NCBI GenBank assembly: GCA_016213205.1
Contig: JACRAZ010000024.1
Coordinates: forward strand, 1 to 64,000
Length of the DNA: 64,000 nucleotides
DNA from: Burkholderiales bacterium
Lineage (GTDB): Bacteria > Pseudomonadota > Gammaproteobacteria > Burkholderiales > Burkholderiaceae_C
Direction of reading: 5' to 3'
Part shown: piece after piece, positions 8,733 through 18,907 of the stretch
Numbering within the stretch: position 1 is the stretch's first letter
Layout: every line of letters begins with the position of its first letter
Notes under the pieces: generated by a model
The model's database searches: none
Told to the model about the DNA's origin: nothing
The model's input: the letters and a program-made list of their open reading frames with translations, nothing else
Translations under genes and position numbers: made by a program

Positions 8733-9725
8733 TCACAGCGTGTCGCCGACACCCGCCTGCGCAGCCTGGCGGTCGGCGTGGTAGCTCGAACGCACCAACG
8801 CACCCACCGCGGCGTGGCTGAAGCCCATCTGCAGCGCCTCGCGCTCGAACATCTTGAAGGTGTCCGGGTGCACATAGCGCCGCACCGGCAGGTGGTGGCC
8901 CGAAGGCGCGAGGTACTGGCCGATGGTGAGCATGTCGATCTGGTGGGCGCGCATGTCGCGCATCACCTCGAGGATCTCGTCGTCGGTTTCGCCCAGGCCG
9001 ACCATCAGGCCGCTCTTGGTGGGCACCTGCGGGTGCAGGGCCTTGAACTTCTTCAGCAGGGTCAGGCTGAAGGCGTAGTCGCTGCCCGGGCGGGCTTCCT
9101 TGTACAGGCGTGGCACCGTCTCGAGGTTGTGGTTCATCACGTCCGGCGGTGCGGCCTTCAGGATCTCGAGGGCGCGGTCGTCCCGGCCGCGGAAGTCGGG
9201 GGTGAGGATCTCGATGCGCGTGGCCGGTGACAGGGCCCGCACCCGCTCGATGCAGGCCACGAAGTGGGCCGCGCCGCCATCGCGCAGGTCGTCGCGGTCC
9301 ACGCTGGTGATCACCACGTACTTCAGCGTCAGCGCAGCGATGGTCCGGGCCAGGTTCTCGGGCTCGTCCGCGTCCAGCGGGTCGGGCCGGCCGTGCCCCA
9401 CGTCGCAGAAGGGGCAGCGGCGGGTGCACTTGTCGCCCATGATCATGAAGGTGGCCGTGCCGTGGCCGAAGCATTCGCCGATGTTCGGGCACGAGGCTTC
9501 CTCGCACACGGTGTGCAGCTTGTGCTCGCGCAGGATCTGCTTGATTTCGTAGAAGCGTGTGGTCGGCGAGCCGGCCTTCACGCGGATCCAGTCGGGCTTC
9601 TTCAGCACCTCGGCCGGCACCACCTTGATCGGGATGCGCGAGGTCTTGGCCTGGGCCTTCTGCTTGGCGCTGGGGTCGTAGGCCTCGCCGCTCGGGGCGG
9701 TGTGAAACGGCTTGTCGTTGGCCAT
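8733..9725 (-). CDS. lipA: Lipoyl synthase
   Basis: A radical SAM enzyme that inserts two sulfurs into octanoyl-lipoyl domains. The 330-residue protein has both clusters: the auxiliary cluster cysteines in [12 protein letters not shown] (Cys74, 79, 85) and the radical SAM CxxxCxxC in CTRRCPFC (Cys100, 104, 107). It lies 28 bp downstream of lipB on the same strand, so the two steps of de novo lipoylation are linked. Confidence 0.97.
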   Translation of the reverse strand: MANDKPFHTAPSGEAYDPSAKQKAQAKTSRIPIKVVPAEVLKKPDWIRVKAGSPTTRFYEIKQILREHKLHTVCEEASCPNIGECFGHGTATFMIMGDKCTRRCPFCDVGHGRPDPLDADEPENLARTIAALTLKYVVITSVDRDDLRDGGAAHFVACIERVRALSPATRIEILTPDFRGRDDRALEILKAAPPDVMNHNLETVPRLYKEARPGSDYAFSLTLLKKFKALHPQVPTKSGLMVGLGETDDEILEVMRDMRAHQIDMLTIGQYLAPSGHHLPVRRYVHPDTFKMFEREALQMGFSHAAVGALVRSSYHADRQAAQAGVGDTL

Positions 9726-9753
9726 CGCGCGCTGCTCGGCAGGGGGTTGGTGG

Positions 9754-10440
9754 TCAGGGGCTCAGGTGCGCCGCGAGACGTTCACCGAGCTGCCGGGCGA
9801 CGGTGGCCCAGTCAGTGAAAACCCCGAGTGTAGCGAGGTCCACCGTGCGCAGCCCCGCATACCCACACGGGTTGATGCGCTCATAGGGCGACAGGTCCAT
9901 CGCCACGTTCAGCGCGACACCGTGGTAGCTGCAGTGGCGGCTGACCTTGATGCCCAACGCGGCGATCTTGCCCAGGCCGCGAAACGGGTCGTCTGCCGGC
10001 ACAGGGCCGGTGAGCGCCGCATGGCTGAACGGGTCGGCCAGGCGCACGTAGATGCCGGGCGCACCGGCCACGCGGTGGCCGGTGACGCCGTGTGATGCCA
10101 GCACCTTCAGCACACAGTGCTCGAGCCGGTAGACGTATTCCTTGACGTAGATACCCAAGCGCTGCAGGTCGACCAGGGGGTAGGCCACCACCTGCCCGGG
10201 GCCATGGTAGGTGACCTGGCCGCCGCGGTTGGTGGCCACCACGGGCACGCCCTGCGCATCCAGCACGTGGTCGGCCCTGCCCGCGAGGCCCTGGGTGTAG
10301 ACGGGCTCGTGCTCGACGAGCCAGATCTCGTCGGGCGTGTCGGGTCTCCGGGCCTCGGTGAACGCGCGCATCTCGGCCTCGATGTCGCCGTAGGCGCGGC
10401 GGCCGAGCATGACGAGGCGGGGCGCTGGCGCGAAGGACAT
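9754..10440 (-). CDS. lipB: Octanoyltransferase
   Basis: LipB moves octanoate from acyl carrier protein to lipoyl domains. The 228-residue protein carries [18 protein letters not shown], the lysine motif [17 protein letters not shown] (Lys158 as the likely catalytic lysine) and the nucleophile in NPCG (Cys192). It precedes lipA. Upstream, where many relatives have ybeD, this genome carries a cupin gene and a sigma factor gene first. Confidence 0.96.
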   Translation of the reverse strand: MSFAPAPRLVMLGRRAYGDIEAEMRAFTEARRPDTPDEIWLVEHEPVYTQGLAGRADHVLDAQGVPVVATNRGGQVTYHGPGQVVAYPLVDLQRLGIYVKEYVYRLEHCVLKVLASHGVTGHRVAGAPGIYVRLADPFSHAALTGPVPADDPFRGLGKIAALGIKVSRHCSYHGVALNVAMDLSPYERINPCGYAGLRTVDLATLGVFTDWATVARQLGERLAAHLSP

Positions 10441-10515
10441 GCCCGCACTGTAGCGGCCGGGCCGGACGCAGCGCGCCCACGGGGCATCCGGGTGCGCGGC
10501 GCCGGGGCCGCCGGT

Positions 10516-11379
10516 TCAATCGGCCCGGATGTCGAGCGCCAGGTCGCCGTGCGCGAACAGCACGACACCGGTGTCGGTGCTGACGCCGCCATGCACCGTG
10601 CCGGCTGGCGCGAGCTGGTAGTCGCCACTGCGCAGCAGCACGTCGTCGAGGAAGAGTTCACCGTCGAGCATCAGGCACTCCTCGTCATGGCCATGGCCAT
10701 GGCGGGGCACCTGCGCTCCGGGTAGCGCGTGGTACAGCAATGCGGCTTCGCCGGCGTGGGTCCACATCACGCGGCGCTGGATGCCGGGCGCGAAGTCGTC
10801 CCAGCCGCTGCTGGCGTCGTGCACGGTGCATCCGTCCGCCGAGGCGTCACCGGGCGATTCGCGCAGGTAGACCCGCGCGCCCCCGGGGCTCGTGATCGCC
10901 GCCACCGGGCGGCCGGCCGGCCGCAGATGGAAATCGCGCGCGCCCAGCACCAGCCCGTCCAGATCGAGCATGCCCGACATCACCAGCCACGCGCCACGCA
11001 GCCCGAGGTCCGTATCAGGCTGCCAGCGGCTGCCGGGTGCCAGCGTGATCAGCCGCACCCGGCTCGGCTCGCCGCGCCGCAGCACGCGGCGGGACGCCTG
11101 GTACAGCGTGCGTGCGCTCACGCCCGGTGCCAGCGGCTCGATCGCTGCATCCTTGCTGCGCACGGTGACGAAGGCGCGGCTCGCACGCGCGCTGCGGCTG
11201 ACGCGGTCGAGCACCCGCTCGCGCAGGATGCGCGAACGGCCCGCCTCCTGCTGCCACAGCGCGGCAAAGGGCTCGCCGAGCAGGCCCAGCCACTCGTCGT
11301 CGTCGAGCGGGTCGGGGGCCGGGCGGGGGGGTGGCAGGCGTTCGTGGGTCATGGTCGGTTCGGGCTTCGGGGGCGTCAC
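10516..11379 (-). CDS. ChrR-like cupin protein, putative anti-sigma or sensor partner
   Basis: The 287-residue protein has a charged N-terminal region and two cupin-like repeats. The first (about 95-165) is degenerate; the second (about 225-275) has the metal-binding pattern HGHGHDEECLMLDGE with a later His in AGTVHGG. The architecture recalls ChrR, the anti-sigma partner of some ECF sigma factors. However, the N-terminus contains no cysteine, so the zinc-binding anti-sigma motif of classical ChrR is missing. The GTG start overlaps the stop codon of the sigma gene (GTGA), which indicates translational coupling. ATG at 11352 is an alternative start. Binding to the sigma factor is inferred from context. 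Confidence 0.75.
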   Translation of the reverse strand: MTPPKPEPTMTHERLPPPRPAPDPLDDDEWLGLLGEPFAALWQQEAGRSRILRERVLDRVSRSARASRAFVTVRSKDAAIEPLAPGVSARTLYQASRRVLRRGEPSRVRLITLAPGSRWQPDTDLGLRGAWLVMSGMLDLDGLVLGARDFHLRPAGRPVAAITSPGGARVYLRESPGDASADGCTVHDASSGWDDFAPGIQRRVMWTHAGEAALLYHALPGAQVPRHGHGHDEECLMLDGELFLDDVLLRSGDYQLAPAGTVHGGVSTDTGVVLFAHGDLALDIRAD

Positions 11380-12116
11380 GTGCAGGCGTCGCCCAGCGCC
11401 TGGCGCAATTGCTGCAAGGACCGCCGGATCAGCGACTTGACGGTGCCCAGCGGCATCGCGGTCTGCGTGGCGATTTCCTCGTGGGTGAGGCCGCGGAAGA
11501 AGGCCAGCGCGATCAACTGGCGCGCGCGTGGCTCCAGCGTGGCCACGGCCGCATGCACACGGTGCCCGGCCCGGGTGGCCTCGAGCAGATCGTGCGCGGG
11601 CAGCACGCCTTCCGTGTCGTCTTCCAGGCCGCCCTCGGCAGGCAGTTCGGCGTGCTGGAATCGCTCATCGCGACGCAAGGCATCGATGGCGCGCGAGCGG
11701 GCCATCGCGAGCAGCCAGGTGACGACCCGCCCGCGCGCGGGGTCGAACCGCGGCGCCTGGCGCCAGGCCTGCCAGTAGGTGTCTTCCACCACCTCCTCGG
11801 CCAGCGCCGCGCGGCGCGTGATGCGCAGCACCAGACCGTGCACGCGGGCACTGGTGGCGTCGTACAGCGTGGCCAGCGCGCGTTCGTCGCGGTCGACGAT
11901 GCGGTCCATCAGCGCGACGAGCGTGGGTTCATCCAGCGCCGCCTGTCGCCCTGGCCGCCCCTCTGCGTCGCCCACCACCAGGGCATCGGCCGCGTGCAGG
12001 GCGGCGGGGGTGGCGTCGGGCAACCCCTCGTCGTCTGCCACCGCCTCGCGAGCGTCGCGCGGGTCGACCTCGAACGCGACCAGCCAGGGCATGGCCTGTC
12101 GCATGGCCGGGCTCAT
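11376..12116 (-). CDS. ECF-type RNA polymerase sigma factor
   Basis: From ATG 12116 the protein has 246 residues. Sigma region 2 lies around DERALATLYDATSARVHGLV to SRAIDALRR, with the WLLAMARSRAIDALRR DNA-melting and -10 segment. Region 4 (VATLEPRARQLIALAFFRG, then THEEIATQTAMPLGTVKSLI) is a clear helix-turn-helix. About 65 residues precede region 2 and look disordered. A further upstream in-frame start would add a cysteine-rich tail that I reject. It is coupled to the cupin gene downstream. ECF/ChrR pairs in other proteobacteria answer oxidative or singlet-oxygen stress; the trigger here is unknown. Confidence 0.88.
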   Translation of the reverse strand: MSPAMRQAMPWLVAFEVDPRDAREAVADDEGLPDATPAALHAADALVVGDAEGRPGRQAALDEPTLVALMDRIVDRDERALATLYDATSARVHGLVLRITRRAALAEEVVEDTYWQAWRQAPRFDPARGRVVTWLLAMARSRAIDALRRDERFQHAELPAEGGLEDDTEGVLPAHDLLEATRAGHRVHAAVATLEPRARQLIALAFFRGLTHEEIATQTAMPLGTVKSLIRRSLQQLRQALGDACT

Positions 12117-12389
12117 GGCTTGCGGCGCCGCACGGGGCGGCGACCTGTCGTCATCGCATGGACCACAGCACTCATCCAGGCATCTCCGTCGTGTGGACGC
12201 CAGGCCGCGACGCGGCCTTGGCACGACGAAGGGGATACGCCCGGGCGCCAGGCCCGGATTCAAACCCGAGCAAGGTGGTCGGGATTGCAGTGCGACCGTG
12301 GGTGCGCCCCGGGGCAGGACGGCGCCGCGACAAGCGGTGCGGATGGCCGGGTGCTGTGTTGCGCTAGGCGCCGCAGCCCGGTGCCGGCA

Positions 12390-12665
12390 TCAGAGCACCA
12401 CCTTGACCATCGGGTGGGTGGTCAGGGTGCGGTACAGCTCGTCGAGCTGCTCGCGGCTGGTGGCGGTGATCGTGATCGTCACGCTCAGGTAGCGCCCGCC
12501 GCTGCTGGGCCGCTGTTCGACGGTGGCGGCGTCGAACCCGGGGTCGAACTGCCGCGCCACCGACACGATGGCATCGACGAAGCCCGCCACCTGCTCGCCC
12601 ATCACCTTGATCGGAAAGGCGCTCGGGTAGCTGATCAGGGATTGTTCGGGCGGAATCTCACGCAC
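12390..12665 (-). CDS. ybeD: YbeD/DUF493 family protein
   Basis: A 91-residue ACT-like small protein typical of the DUF493 family. Its features are the SLISYPSAFPIKVMG start and the RYLSVTITITATSREQLDELY strand-helix segment. In many proteobacteria it sits next to lipB. Here it is 12 bp downstream of the aminotransferase gene, and lipB comes only after the sigma/cupin insertion. Its molecular role is not established. Confidence 0.88.
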   Translation of the reverse strand: MREIPPEQSLISYPSAFPIKVMGEQVAGFVDAIVSVARQFDPGFDAATVEQRPSSGGRYLSVTITITATSREQLDELYRTLTTHPMVKVVL

Positions 12666-12677
12666 GGGCGGGGGTCC

Positions 12678-13553
12678 TCACATGCATTGCTCGCGCTTGG
12701 CGCGCTGGTAGGCCTCGTACAGCCGGCCATACACCGGCCCCGGCTTGCCGCGCAGGGCACCGTGGCCGACGGGCTCACCATCGAGCCGGGTGACGGGCAG
12801 CACTTCCTTGCTGGCCGAACTGAGCAGCAACTCGTCGGCGGCCAGCACGTCGGTCTCGGACAAGGGGCGCAGGTTGTAGGCGATGCCGCAGTCCTCGCAC
12901 AGCTCGGCCAGCAGGTCCATGCGGATGCCTTCCAGCAGGTGTTCGCTCTTGGGGGGGCCGAGCAGGGCGCCCTCGTGCACCACCCACACGTTGCTGGACG
13001 AGCCCTCGGTGAGCCAGCCGTCGCGCAGCAGGATGGTCTCGACCGCCCCATGGTCGGCCGAGAGCTGGCGCGCCATCACGTTGCCCAGCAACGAAGTGCA
13101 CTTGATGTCGGCACGCTCCCAGCGGAAATCGCGCGCGGTGACACAGGCCACGCCGTGGTGGCGCTGGTCGGCGCTGGGTGGCTTCAGGGCATTGGTCATC
13201 ACGAAGACGGTGGGCGTCAGGCCCTCGACCATCACGTGCTCGCGCGGCGCGACGCCGCGGGTGATCTCGATGTAGACCATCTGGTCCTCGGCCGGGTGGG
13301 CCGCGATCAGCTCGCGCGCCAGGGCGAGCCAGGCTTCGCGCCGGTGCGGATTGGCGATGCGCACCTTCGCGAGGTTGCGCTCCAGCCGGTCCATGTGTTC
13401 GTCGAAGCGGAACAGGCGCCGTCCGTACACCGGCATCGCCTCGTAGATGCCGTCGCCGAACAGGAAGCCCCGGTCGAGCACCGAGACCTTGGCATCGCAC
13501 AGCGGCAGGGTCTGGCCGTTCAGGTGGCACAGGGTGTCGGGCAGGCTGGGCAT
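12678..13553 (-). CDS. Class IV aminotransferase, probable D-amino acid aminotransferase
   Basis: A PLP-dependent fold-type IV enzyme of 291 residues. SVLDRGFLFGDGIYEAMPVY, YIEITRG and the Schiff-base lysine in RADIKCTSLLGN (Lys151) are present, as is the phosphate-binding segment TEGSSSNVWVV. The location between a D,D-carboxypeptidase gene and ybeD favours a D-alanine/D-glutamate aminotransferase over the branched-chain enzyme, which is normally longer. Substrate assignment is inference. Confidence 0.88.
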   Translation of the reverse strand: MPSLPDTLCHLNGQTLPLCDAKVSVLDRGFLFGDGIYEAMPVYGRRLFRFDEHMDRLERNLAKVRIANPHRREAWLALARELIAAHPAEDQMVYIEITRGVAPREHVMVEGLTPTVFVMTNALKPPSADQRHHGVACVTARDFRWERADIKCTSLLGNVMARQLSADHGAVETILLRDGWLTEGSSSNVWVVHEGALLGPPKSEHLLEGIRMDLLAELCEDCGIAYNLRPLSETDVLAADELLLSSASKEVLPVTRLDGEPVGHGALRGKPGPVYGRLYEAYQRAKREQCM

Positions 13554-13645
13554 CGCGAACCTTTCAGTGCAGGACCGGAGCCCAGCTTAGCCGAAGGCCG
13601 TGGCCCCGGGTTGACCCAGGCCCAAGCCGCGCGAGGTGGGCGGGT

Positions 13646-14797
13646 TCATTTGATCCACAGCCGGATCGAGTCCCAGGCCCGGCCGAACAGACCGGCCTGC
13701 GGCACCGCCTGCAGCACCACCAGCGGCACCGCGGCCACCGCGGTGCCCGCGGGCGTGGCCACCTTCAGCGTGCCCACGCGCTGGCCCTGAGCCAGCGGCG
13801 CGACCAGCGGATCGGTGCGCTCGATGGTGGTGGTGAGCTTGTCGCCATCCCCCTTGGGGACGGTGACGTACACCGCCCCAGCGGCACCGAGGCCCACTGT
13901 GGGCTGCTGGCCCTTCCACACCGCCACGGTGGCCGCGGGCTTGCCGGCCTCGAACAGGCGCACCGCGTCCCAGGCGCTGTAGCCCCAGTTGAGCAGCTTC
14001 TGGCTCTCGCTGGCGCGGGCCTCGCGGGACGCGGTGCCCAGCACCACGCTGAGCAGGCGGCGCTTGCCGTTGGGCATCTCGCGCGCGGCACTGGCGATCA
14101 GGCAGTAGCCGGCGGCCTCGGTGTAGCCGGTCTTCATGCCGTCGACGCTGGGGTCGCGCCCGAGCAGCATGTTGCGGTTGTCCTGCTTGATGTTGTTGAA
14201 CGTGTACTGGCGCAGCGAGTAGTAGCTGGCGTAGTACTCGGGAAAGTCGCGCAGCACGTGGGCGGCGATCACGGCCAGGTCGCGTGCGCTGCTGTAGTGG
14301 CCGGCCTGGGTGAGGCCGGTGACGTTCTTGAACTGCGTGTTCTTCAGGCCCCAGGCCTTGGCCTGACGGTTCATCATGTCGACGAACACCTCCAGCGTGC
14401 CGCCCACGCCTTCGGCCAGCGCCACCGCCGCGTCGTTGCCCGAGACGGCGATCATGCCGCGCAGCAGTTCGTCGACCTTGGGTGTCATCTTCGGGTCGAT
14501 GAACATCAGCGATCCCCCCCCCTCGCGCTCGACCCACGCGCGCAGCGACACACGCATCGTCTGGTCGAGGGTGATCTTCTTCGCCTTCAGGGCGTCGAAC
14601 ACCAGCCAGGCGGTCATCAGCTTGGTCAGCGAGGCCGGGTCCACCTGCGCATCGGCCTGGCGTTCGGCCAGCACCTGGTCGCTGGTGACATCGAGCAGCA
14701 GATAGCCCTTGGCCGCCACTTCGGGCGGTTGAGGTGCCTGCGCAAAGGCATTGAAGACACTGGCGCAGGCCAGCAGGAAGGTCAGCAGTCGTTTCAT
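13646..14797 (-). CDS. dacC: D-alanyl-D-alanine carboxypeptidase (PBP5/6 family)
   Basis: A secreted, membrane-anchored penicillin-binding protein that removes the terminal D-Ala of peptidoglycan stems. The 383-residue protein has a signal peptide ending near AFAQA and the three active-site motifs: SLTK (Ser56, Lys59), SGN (119-121) and KTG (222-224). After the PBP5 C-terminal beta domain there is an amphipathic tail (GRAWDSIRLWIK) that probably binds the membrane. The aminotransferase gene follows 92 bp downstream. Confidence 0.94.
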   Translation of the reverse strand: MKRLLTFLLACASVFNAFAQAPQPPEVAAKGYLLLDVTSDQVLAERQADAQVDPASLTKLMTAWLVFDALKAKKITLDQTMRVSLRAWVEREGGGSLMFIDPKMTPKVDELLRGMIAVSGNDAAVALAEGVGGTLEVFVDMMNRQAKAWGLKNTQFKNVTGLTQAGHYSSARDLAVIAAHVLRDFPEYYASYYSLRQYTFNNIKQDNRNMLLGRDPSVDGMKTGYTEAAGYCLIASAAREMPNGKRRLLSVVLGTASREARASESQKLLNWGYSAWDAVRLFEAGKPAATVAVWKGQQPTVGLGAAGAVYVTVPKGDGDKLTTTIERTDPLVAPLAQGQRVGTLKVATPAGTAVAAVPLVVLQAVPQAGLFGRAWDSIRLWIK

Positions 14798-14806
14798 GAG
14801 GGGGTG

Positions 14807-15421
14807 TCAGTGGTGCCAGGCCTGCACGACCTGGTTCTTCAGCAGCGTGAGCTGCCCGTGAAAGAAGTGGCCCACGCCAGGCAGCACGATGACCGGCAAG
14901 GATTGCGGCCGCGCCCAATCGAGGGTAGCAGACAGCGGCACCACGTCATCGGCCTCGCCGTGCACGACGACGGTATCGGCCGCCACCGGCGGCAGCACGA
15001 AGCGGCTGGTGGCCGGCCCCACCAGCACCAGGCGCTCGATCGGGTCCGACGCCGCCAGCGCAGCCGCGGCCGCCGCGGCGACATAGCCACCGAACGAGAA
15101 GCCGCCCAGCGCGAGCGGCAGGGCGGGTTCGCGCAGCGCGGCAACCACCGCCAGCGCGTCGTCGACCTCGCCGCGGCCCTCGTCCCAGTGGCCGGCGGAA
15201 CTGCCCACGCCCCGGAAGTTGAACCGCACCGCCCGATAGCCAAGGTGCAGGAAGGCCCGCGCGAGCGTCTGCACGACCTTGTTGTCCATCGTGCCGCCAT
15301 GCTGCGGGTGGGGATGGCACAGCACGGCCACGCCGCGCGGTGCAGCGGCGGGCTCGTCGATCGCGCACTCGATGGCGCCGCAGGGGCCGGCCACCGTCGT
15401 GCGGTGGGTATCGCGGTTCAT
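14807..15421 (-). CDS. Alpha/beta hydrolase
   Basis: A 204-residue protein of the short alpha/beta hydrolase group. It has the oxyanion-side motif CHPHPQHGGTMDNK, the NFRGVGSSAG segment and the nucleophile elbow GGFSFGG (Ser109). Candidate acid and base residues are the Asp in VHGEADDVVP and the His in GVGHFFHG. No signal peptide is seen, so it is cytoplasmic. The substrate is unknown. It lies 9 bp upstream of dacC and may be co-transcribed with it. Confidence 0.86.
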   Translation of the reverse strand: MNRDTHRTTVAGPCGAIECAIDEPAAAPRGVAVLCHPHPQHGGTMDNKVVQTLARAFLHLGYRAVRFNFRGVGSSAGHWDEGRGEVDDALAVVAALREPALPLALGGFSFGGYVAAAAAAALAASDPIERLVLVGPATSRFVLPPVAADTVVVHGEADDVVPLSATLDWARPQSLPVIVLPGVGHFFHGQLTLLKNQVVQAWHH

Positions 15422-15452
15422 GGACCGGGGCAGGTGATGCGGTGGTGGGCCA

Positions 15453-15785
15453 TCAGCGGCCCACGCCGGGCGGCAGCAGCAGGCGTTCGACCACCTGGCC
15501 GTTCTTCAGGTGCGACTCGACGATCTCGTCGATGTCGGCCTGGTCGACGAAGGTGTACCAGACCGCCTCCGGGTAGACCACCGCCACCGGCCCGCCCGCG
15601 CAGCGGTCCAGGCAGCCGGCCTTGTTCACGCGCACGCCGCCCGGCCCGGCCAGGCCGGCTGCCTTGACCCGCGCCTTGCAATGGTCGAACGCGGCCTGCG
15701 CATCGTGCTGCGCGCAGCAGGCCTCGTTGTTGGCGCGCTGGTTCAGGCAGAAGAACAGGTGATGCTTGTAGTACGACGGGGTCAC
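15453..15785 (-). CDS. Thioredoxin-like [2Fe-2S] ferredoxin
   Basis: A 110-residue protein starting at GTG 15785 (VTPSYYKHHLFFCLNQR). Cys13, Cys23 or 24, Cys58 and Cys62 (GCLDRCAGGP) match the spacing of thioredoxin-like ferredoxins, which bind one 2Fe-2S cluster. VVYPEAVWYTFVDQADIDEI is the typical C-terminal segment. Such proteins are electron carriers; the partner here is not clear. It lies 31 bp upstream of the hydrolase gene. Confidence 0.88.
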   Translation of the reverse strand: MTPSYYKHHLFFCLNQRANNEACCAQHDAQAAFDHCKARVKAAGLAGPGGVRVNKAGCLDRCAGGPVAVVYPEAVWYTFVDQADIDEIVESHLKNGQVVERLLLPPGVGR

Positions 15786-15879
15786 GGGGCTACCTTCGGG
15801 CTGCACCCTCCGGCCTTCGCCCTGGGGCGGCCCGGCGGGCTCTTGGGGGCGGATTGTAGGAAGGTGCCCTCGGGAGGCC

Positions 15880-17001
15880 TCACCCGCCCTCGCGTGGCCG
15901 CGCCAGCAGCCAGGCCATGGCCGCATAGGGCCACAACCAGCCCACCCAGCGGCCGAGGCCGTGGAAGCGGATGAATCGACCCTGCTCCCAGCCCTGCAGG
16001 CTTTGCGCAAAGTAGGGATCGGTGGGCGCCTGGTGCACCAGCACCACCAGCCCGGTGAGCGCCACCAGCCCCAGACCCGCGGCCAGGCGCGGGCCGATCC
16101 ACACCAGCAGCAGCGCGATCGCCGCAGCCACCCCCAGCGCCGCCAGCGCCGAGGGCGTGCGCCAAGCCCAGGCATGGGCGGGTCCGAAGTTCAGCGCGGT
16201 GGACAAGGTGGTGGCCAGCAGCGCCATCAACGGTGCGCCCAACGCCAGCAGCGCACGGCGCCAGCCGGGGCGCGAGGCCGCATACATCAGCAGGCAGGGC
16301 GCGAGCAGGCCGAGGCCGGTGGCCAGCGCCTCGGACAGCGTGGACAGCCGCAAGGTGGCCGCCGGCACCGGCTGCAGCCACTCCACCGCCGCTTCGGCCC
16401 AAGGCACACCGGTCAGCGCCCCCAGCGCCAGCTCGCGCAGCCGCCCCCCCACTTGGCCCAGCCCCAGCGGCATCGGCGTGGGGAACAGCAACGCCACCGG
16501 CCACAGCACCAGCAGCACGGCGGCCCCGTTGCCGCCGGATCCGAGCCAGCGGTCGTGCGCGCGGGCCCAGCGCGCTGGCCAGCCGGCGGCGGCCAGCAGC
16601 CACGCCACCAGCCCGCCCAGCCCGGCGCCCGCGCTGTTGAGCACCCAATCGGCCAGCGAGGGCACCCGCAAGGGCAGCAGCTGCTGCGTCACCTCCATCA
16701 CGAAGGACAACACCGCACCGCCCAGCACCGCCAGGGCCAGCGCGCCGGCAGGGCGGCGGCCGGCCTTCATGGCGGCCAGTGCCAGCAACAGGCCCAGCGG
16801 CAGGTAGCCCAGCAGGTTGGCCACCACGTCGAACGGGTCCCACCAGCGAGGCCAGCGCAGGTGCAGCAGGTCGGTCAGCGTCGCGCCCGGCGGCCAACGC
16901 CAGCCGGTGAACGGGAACAGGCTGGCATAGACCACCAGCGCAGCCCACACCAGCGCCAGCGGCACCGCCGTGCTGCGCCGTTGCAGACCGAGCCTGCGCA
17001 T
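15880..17001 (-). CDS. VanZ-family membrane protein
   Basis: A 373-residue multi-pass membrane protein starting at ATG 17001. The first ~140 residues match VanZ: LFPFTGWRWPPG, DVVANLLGYLPLG, FVMEVTQQLLPLRVPSLADW and VLNSAGAGLGG. The rest has several more helices (for example ALLVLWPVALLFPTP and ALGVAAAIALLLVWIGP). The family is named for teicoplanin resistance, but most chromosomal members have unknown roles. It follows hemJ by 16 bp on the same strand. Confidence 0.82.
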   Translation of the reverse strand: MRRLGLQRRSTAVPLALVWAALVVYASLFPFTGWRWPPGATLTDLLHLRWPRWWDPFDVVANLLGYLPLGLLLALAAMKAGRRPAGALALAVLGGAVLSFVMEVTQQLLPLRVPSLADWVLNSAGAGLGGLVAWLLAAAGWPARWARAHDRWLGSGGNGAAVLLVLWPVALLFPTPMPLGLGQVGGRLRELALGALTGVPWAEAAVEWLQPVPAATLRLSTLSEALATGLGLLAPCLLMYAASRPGWRRALLALGAPLMALLATTLSTALNFGPAHAWAWRTPSALAALGVAAAIALLLVWIGPRLAAGLGLVALTGLVVLVHQAPTDPYFAQSLQGWEQGRFIRFHGLGRWVGWLWPYAAMAWLLARPREGG

Positions 17002-17017
17002 TTGCAGGTGCCCGCAG

Positions 17018-17452
17018 CTAGAACGGCTTGACGACCGCCAGCACCACGATGGCCGCGAACAACAGCACCGTGACCTCGTTGAACACGCGGTACCAGCGGT
17101 GGCTGCGCTGGTTGGCCAGTTGCTCGAAGCGCCTGAGCATCGTGCGGCACACATGCTGGTAGCCGATGACGCCCACCACCAGCAGCAGCTTGGCGTGCAT
17201 CCAGCCCTGGCCCTGGCCCACGCCATAACCCAGCCACAGCACCAGGCCGAGCGTGATGGCCACGACCATCAGCAGGTTGGAAAAGCGGTAGAGCTTGCGC
17301 GACATCAGCAGCAGGCGCTCACGTTCGGCGTGGCTGTCCGGCGCCACCATGGCGAGGTTGACGAACAGGCGTGGCAGGTAGAACAAGCCCGCGAACCAGC
17401 TCGCGACGAACACGATGTGAAAGGCCTTGACCCAGAGGTAAGCGCTGCTCAT
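17018..17452 (-). CDS. hemJ: HemJ/CopD-like membrane protein, probable protoporphyrinogen IX oxidase
   Basis: A 144-residue four-helix membrane protein of the HemJ family: WVKAFHIVFVASWFAGLFYL at the start with a conserved His, then RKLYRFSN, WMHAKLLLVVGVIGYQ and RWYRVFNE. HemJ oxidises protoporphyrinogen IX in bacteria that lack HemG or HemY. Adjacency to hemB, divergently transcribed, supports a haem role. The start codon sits directly against a duplicated 77-bp repeat, so a normal ribosome-binding site is missing. Confidence 0.88.
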   Translation of the reverse strand: MSSAYLWVKAFHIVFVASWFAGLFYLPRLFVNLAMVAPDSHAERERLLLMSRKLYRFSNLLMVVAITLGLVLWLGYGVGQGQGWMHAKLLLVVGVIGYQHVCRTMLRRFEQLANQRSHRWYRVFNEVTVLLFAAIVVLAVVKPF

Positions 17453-17603
17453 CAGGACCGCCCGGCCGTTCCGAAGGCCGTGAACTCCCCCTGGGGGGGC
17501 TGCGAGCGAAGCGAGCTGGGGGGCACCATCAGGACCGCCCGGCCGTTCCGAAGGCCCTGAACTCCCCCTGGGGGGGCTGCGAGTGAAGTGAGCTGGGGTG
17601 CGC
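17450..17603. repeat. Tandem direct repeat, two 77-bp copies, REP-like
   Basis: Units 17450-17526 and 17527-17603 differ at only a few bases. Each begins with CATCAGGACCGCCCGGCCG and ends in GAGCTGGGG plus a few bases. Each unit contains a small palindrome GGCC-GTTCCGAA-GGCC and the C-tract/G-tract hairpin CTCCCCCTGGGGGGG. Similar C-run/G-run elements occur elsewhere in the window. The first copy includes the hemJ start codon, so the duplication moved the hemJ leader. Confidence 0.85.
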
Positions 17604-17639
17604 CATGAAAACGATTATCAGCGCGCGGGCGAGGCCCCA

Positions 17640-18888
<1,249 letters not shown>

Positions 18889-18907
18889 GCCTCAGGCCCG
18901 TGCGCGC

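Noticed and set aside
11331..13790. Long plus-strand open frame (about 819 codons)
   Set aside because: It lies antisense to the sigma factor, ybeD and aminotransferase genes, all of which have clear family motifs; its Gln/His/Arg-rich translation is typical of a shadow frame in GC-rich DNA.
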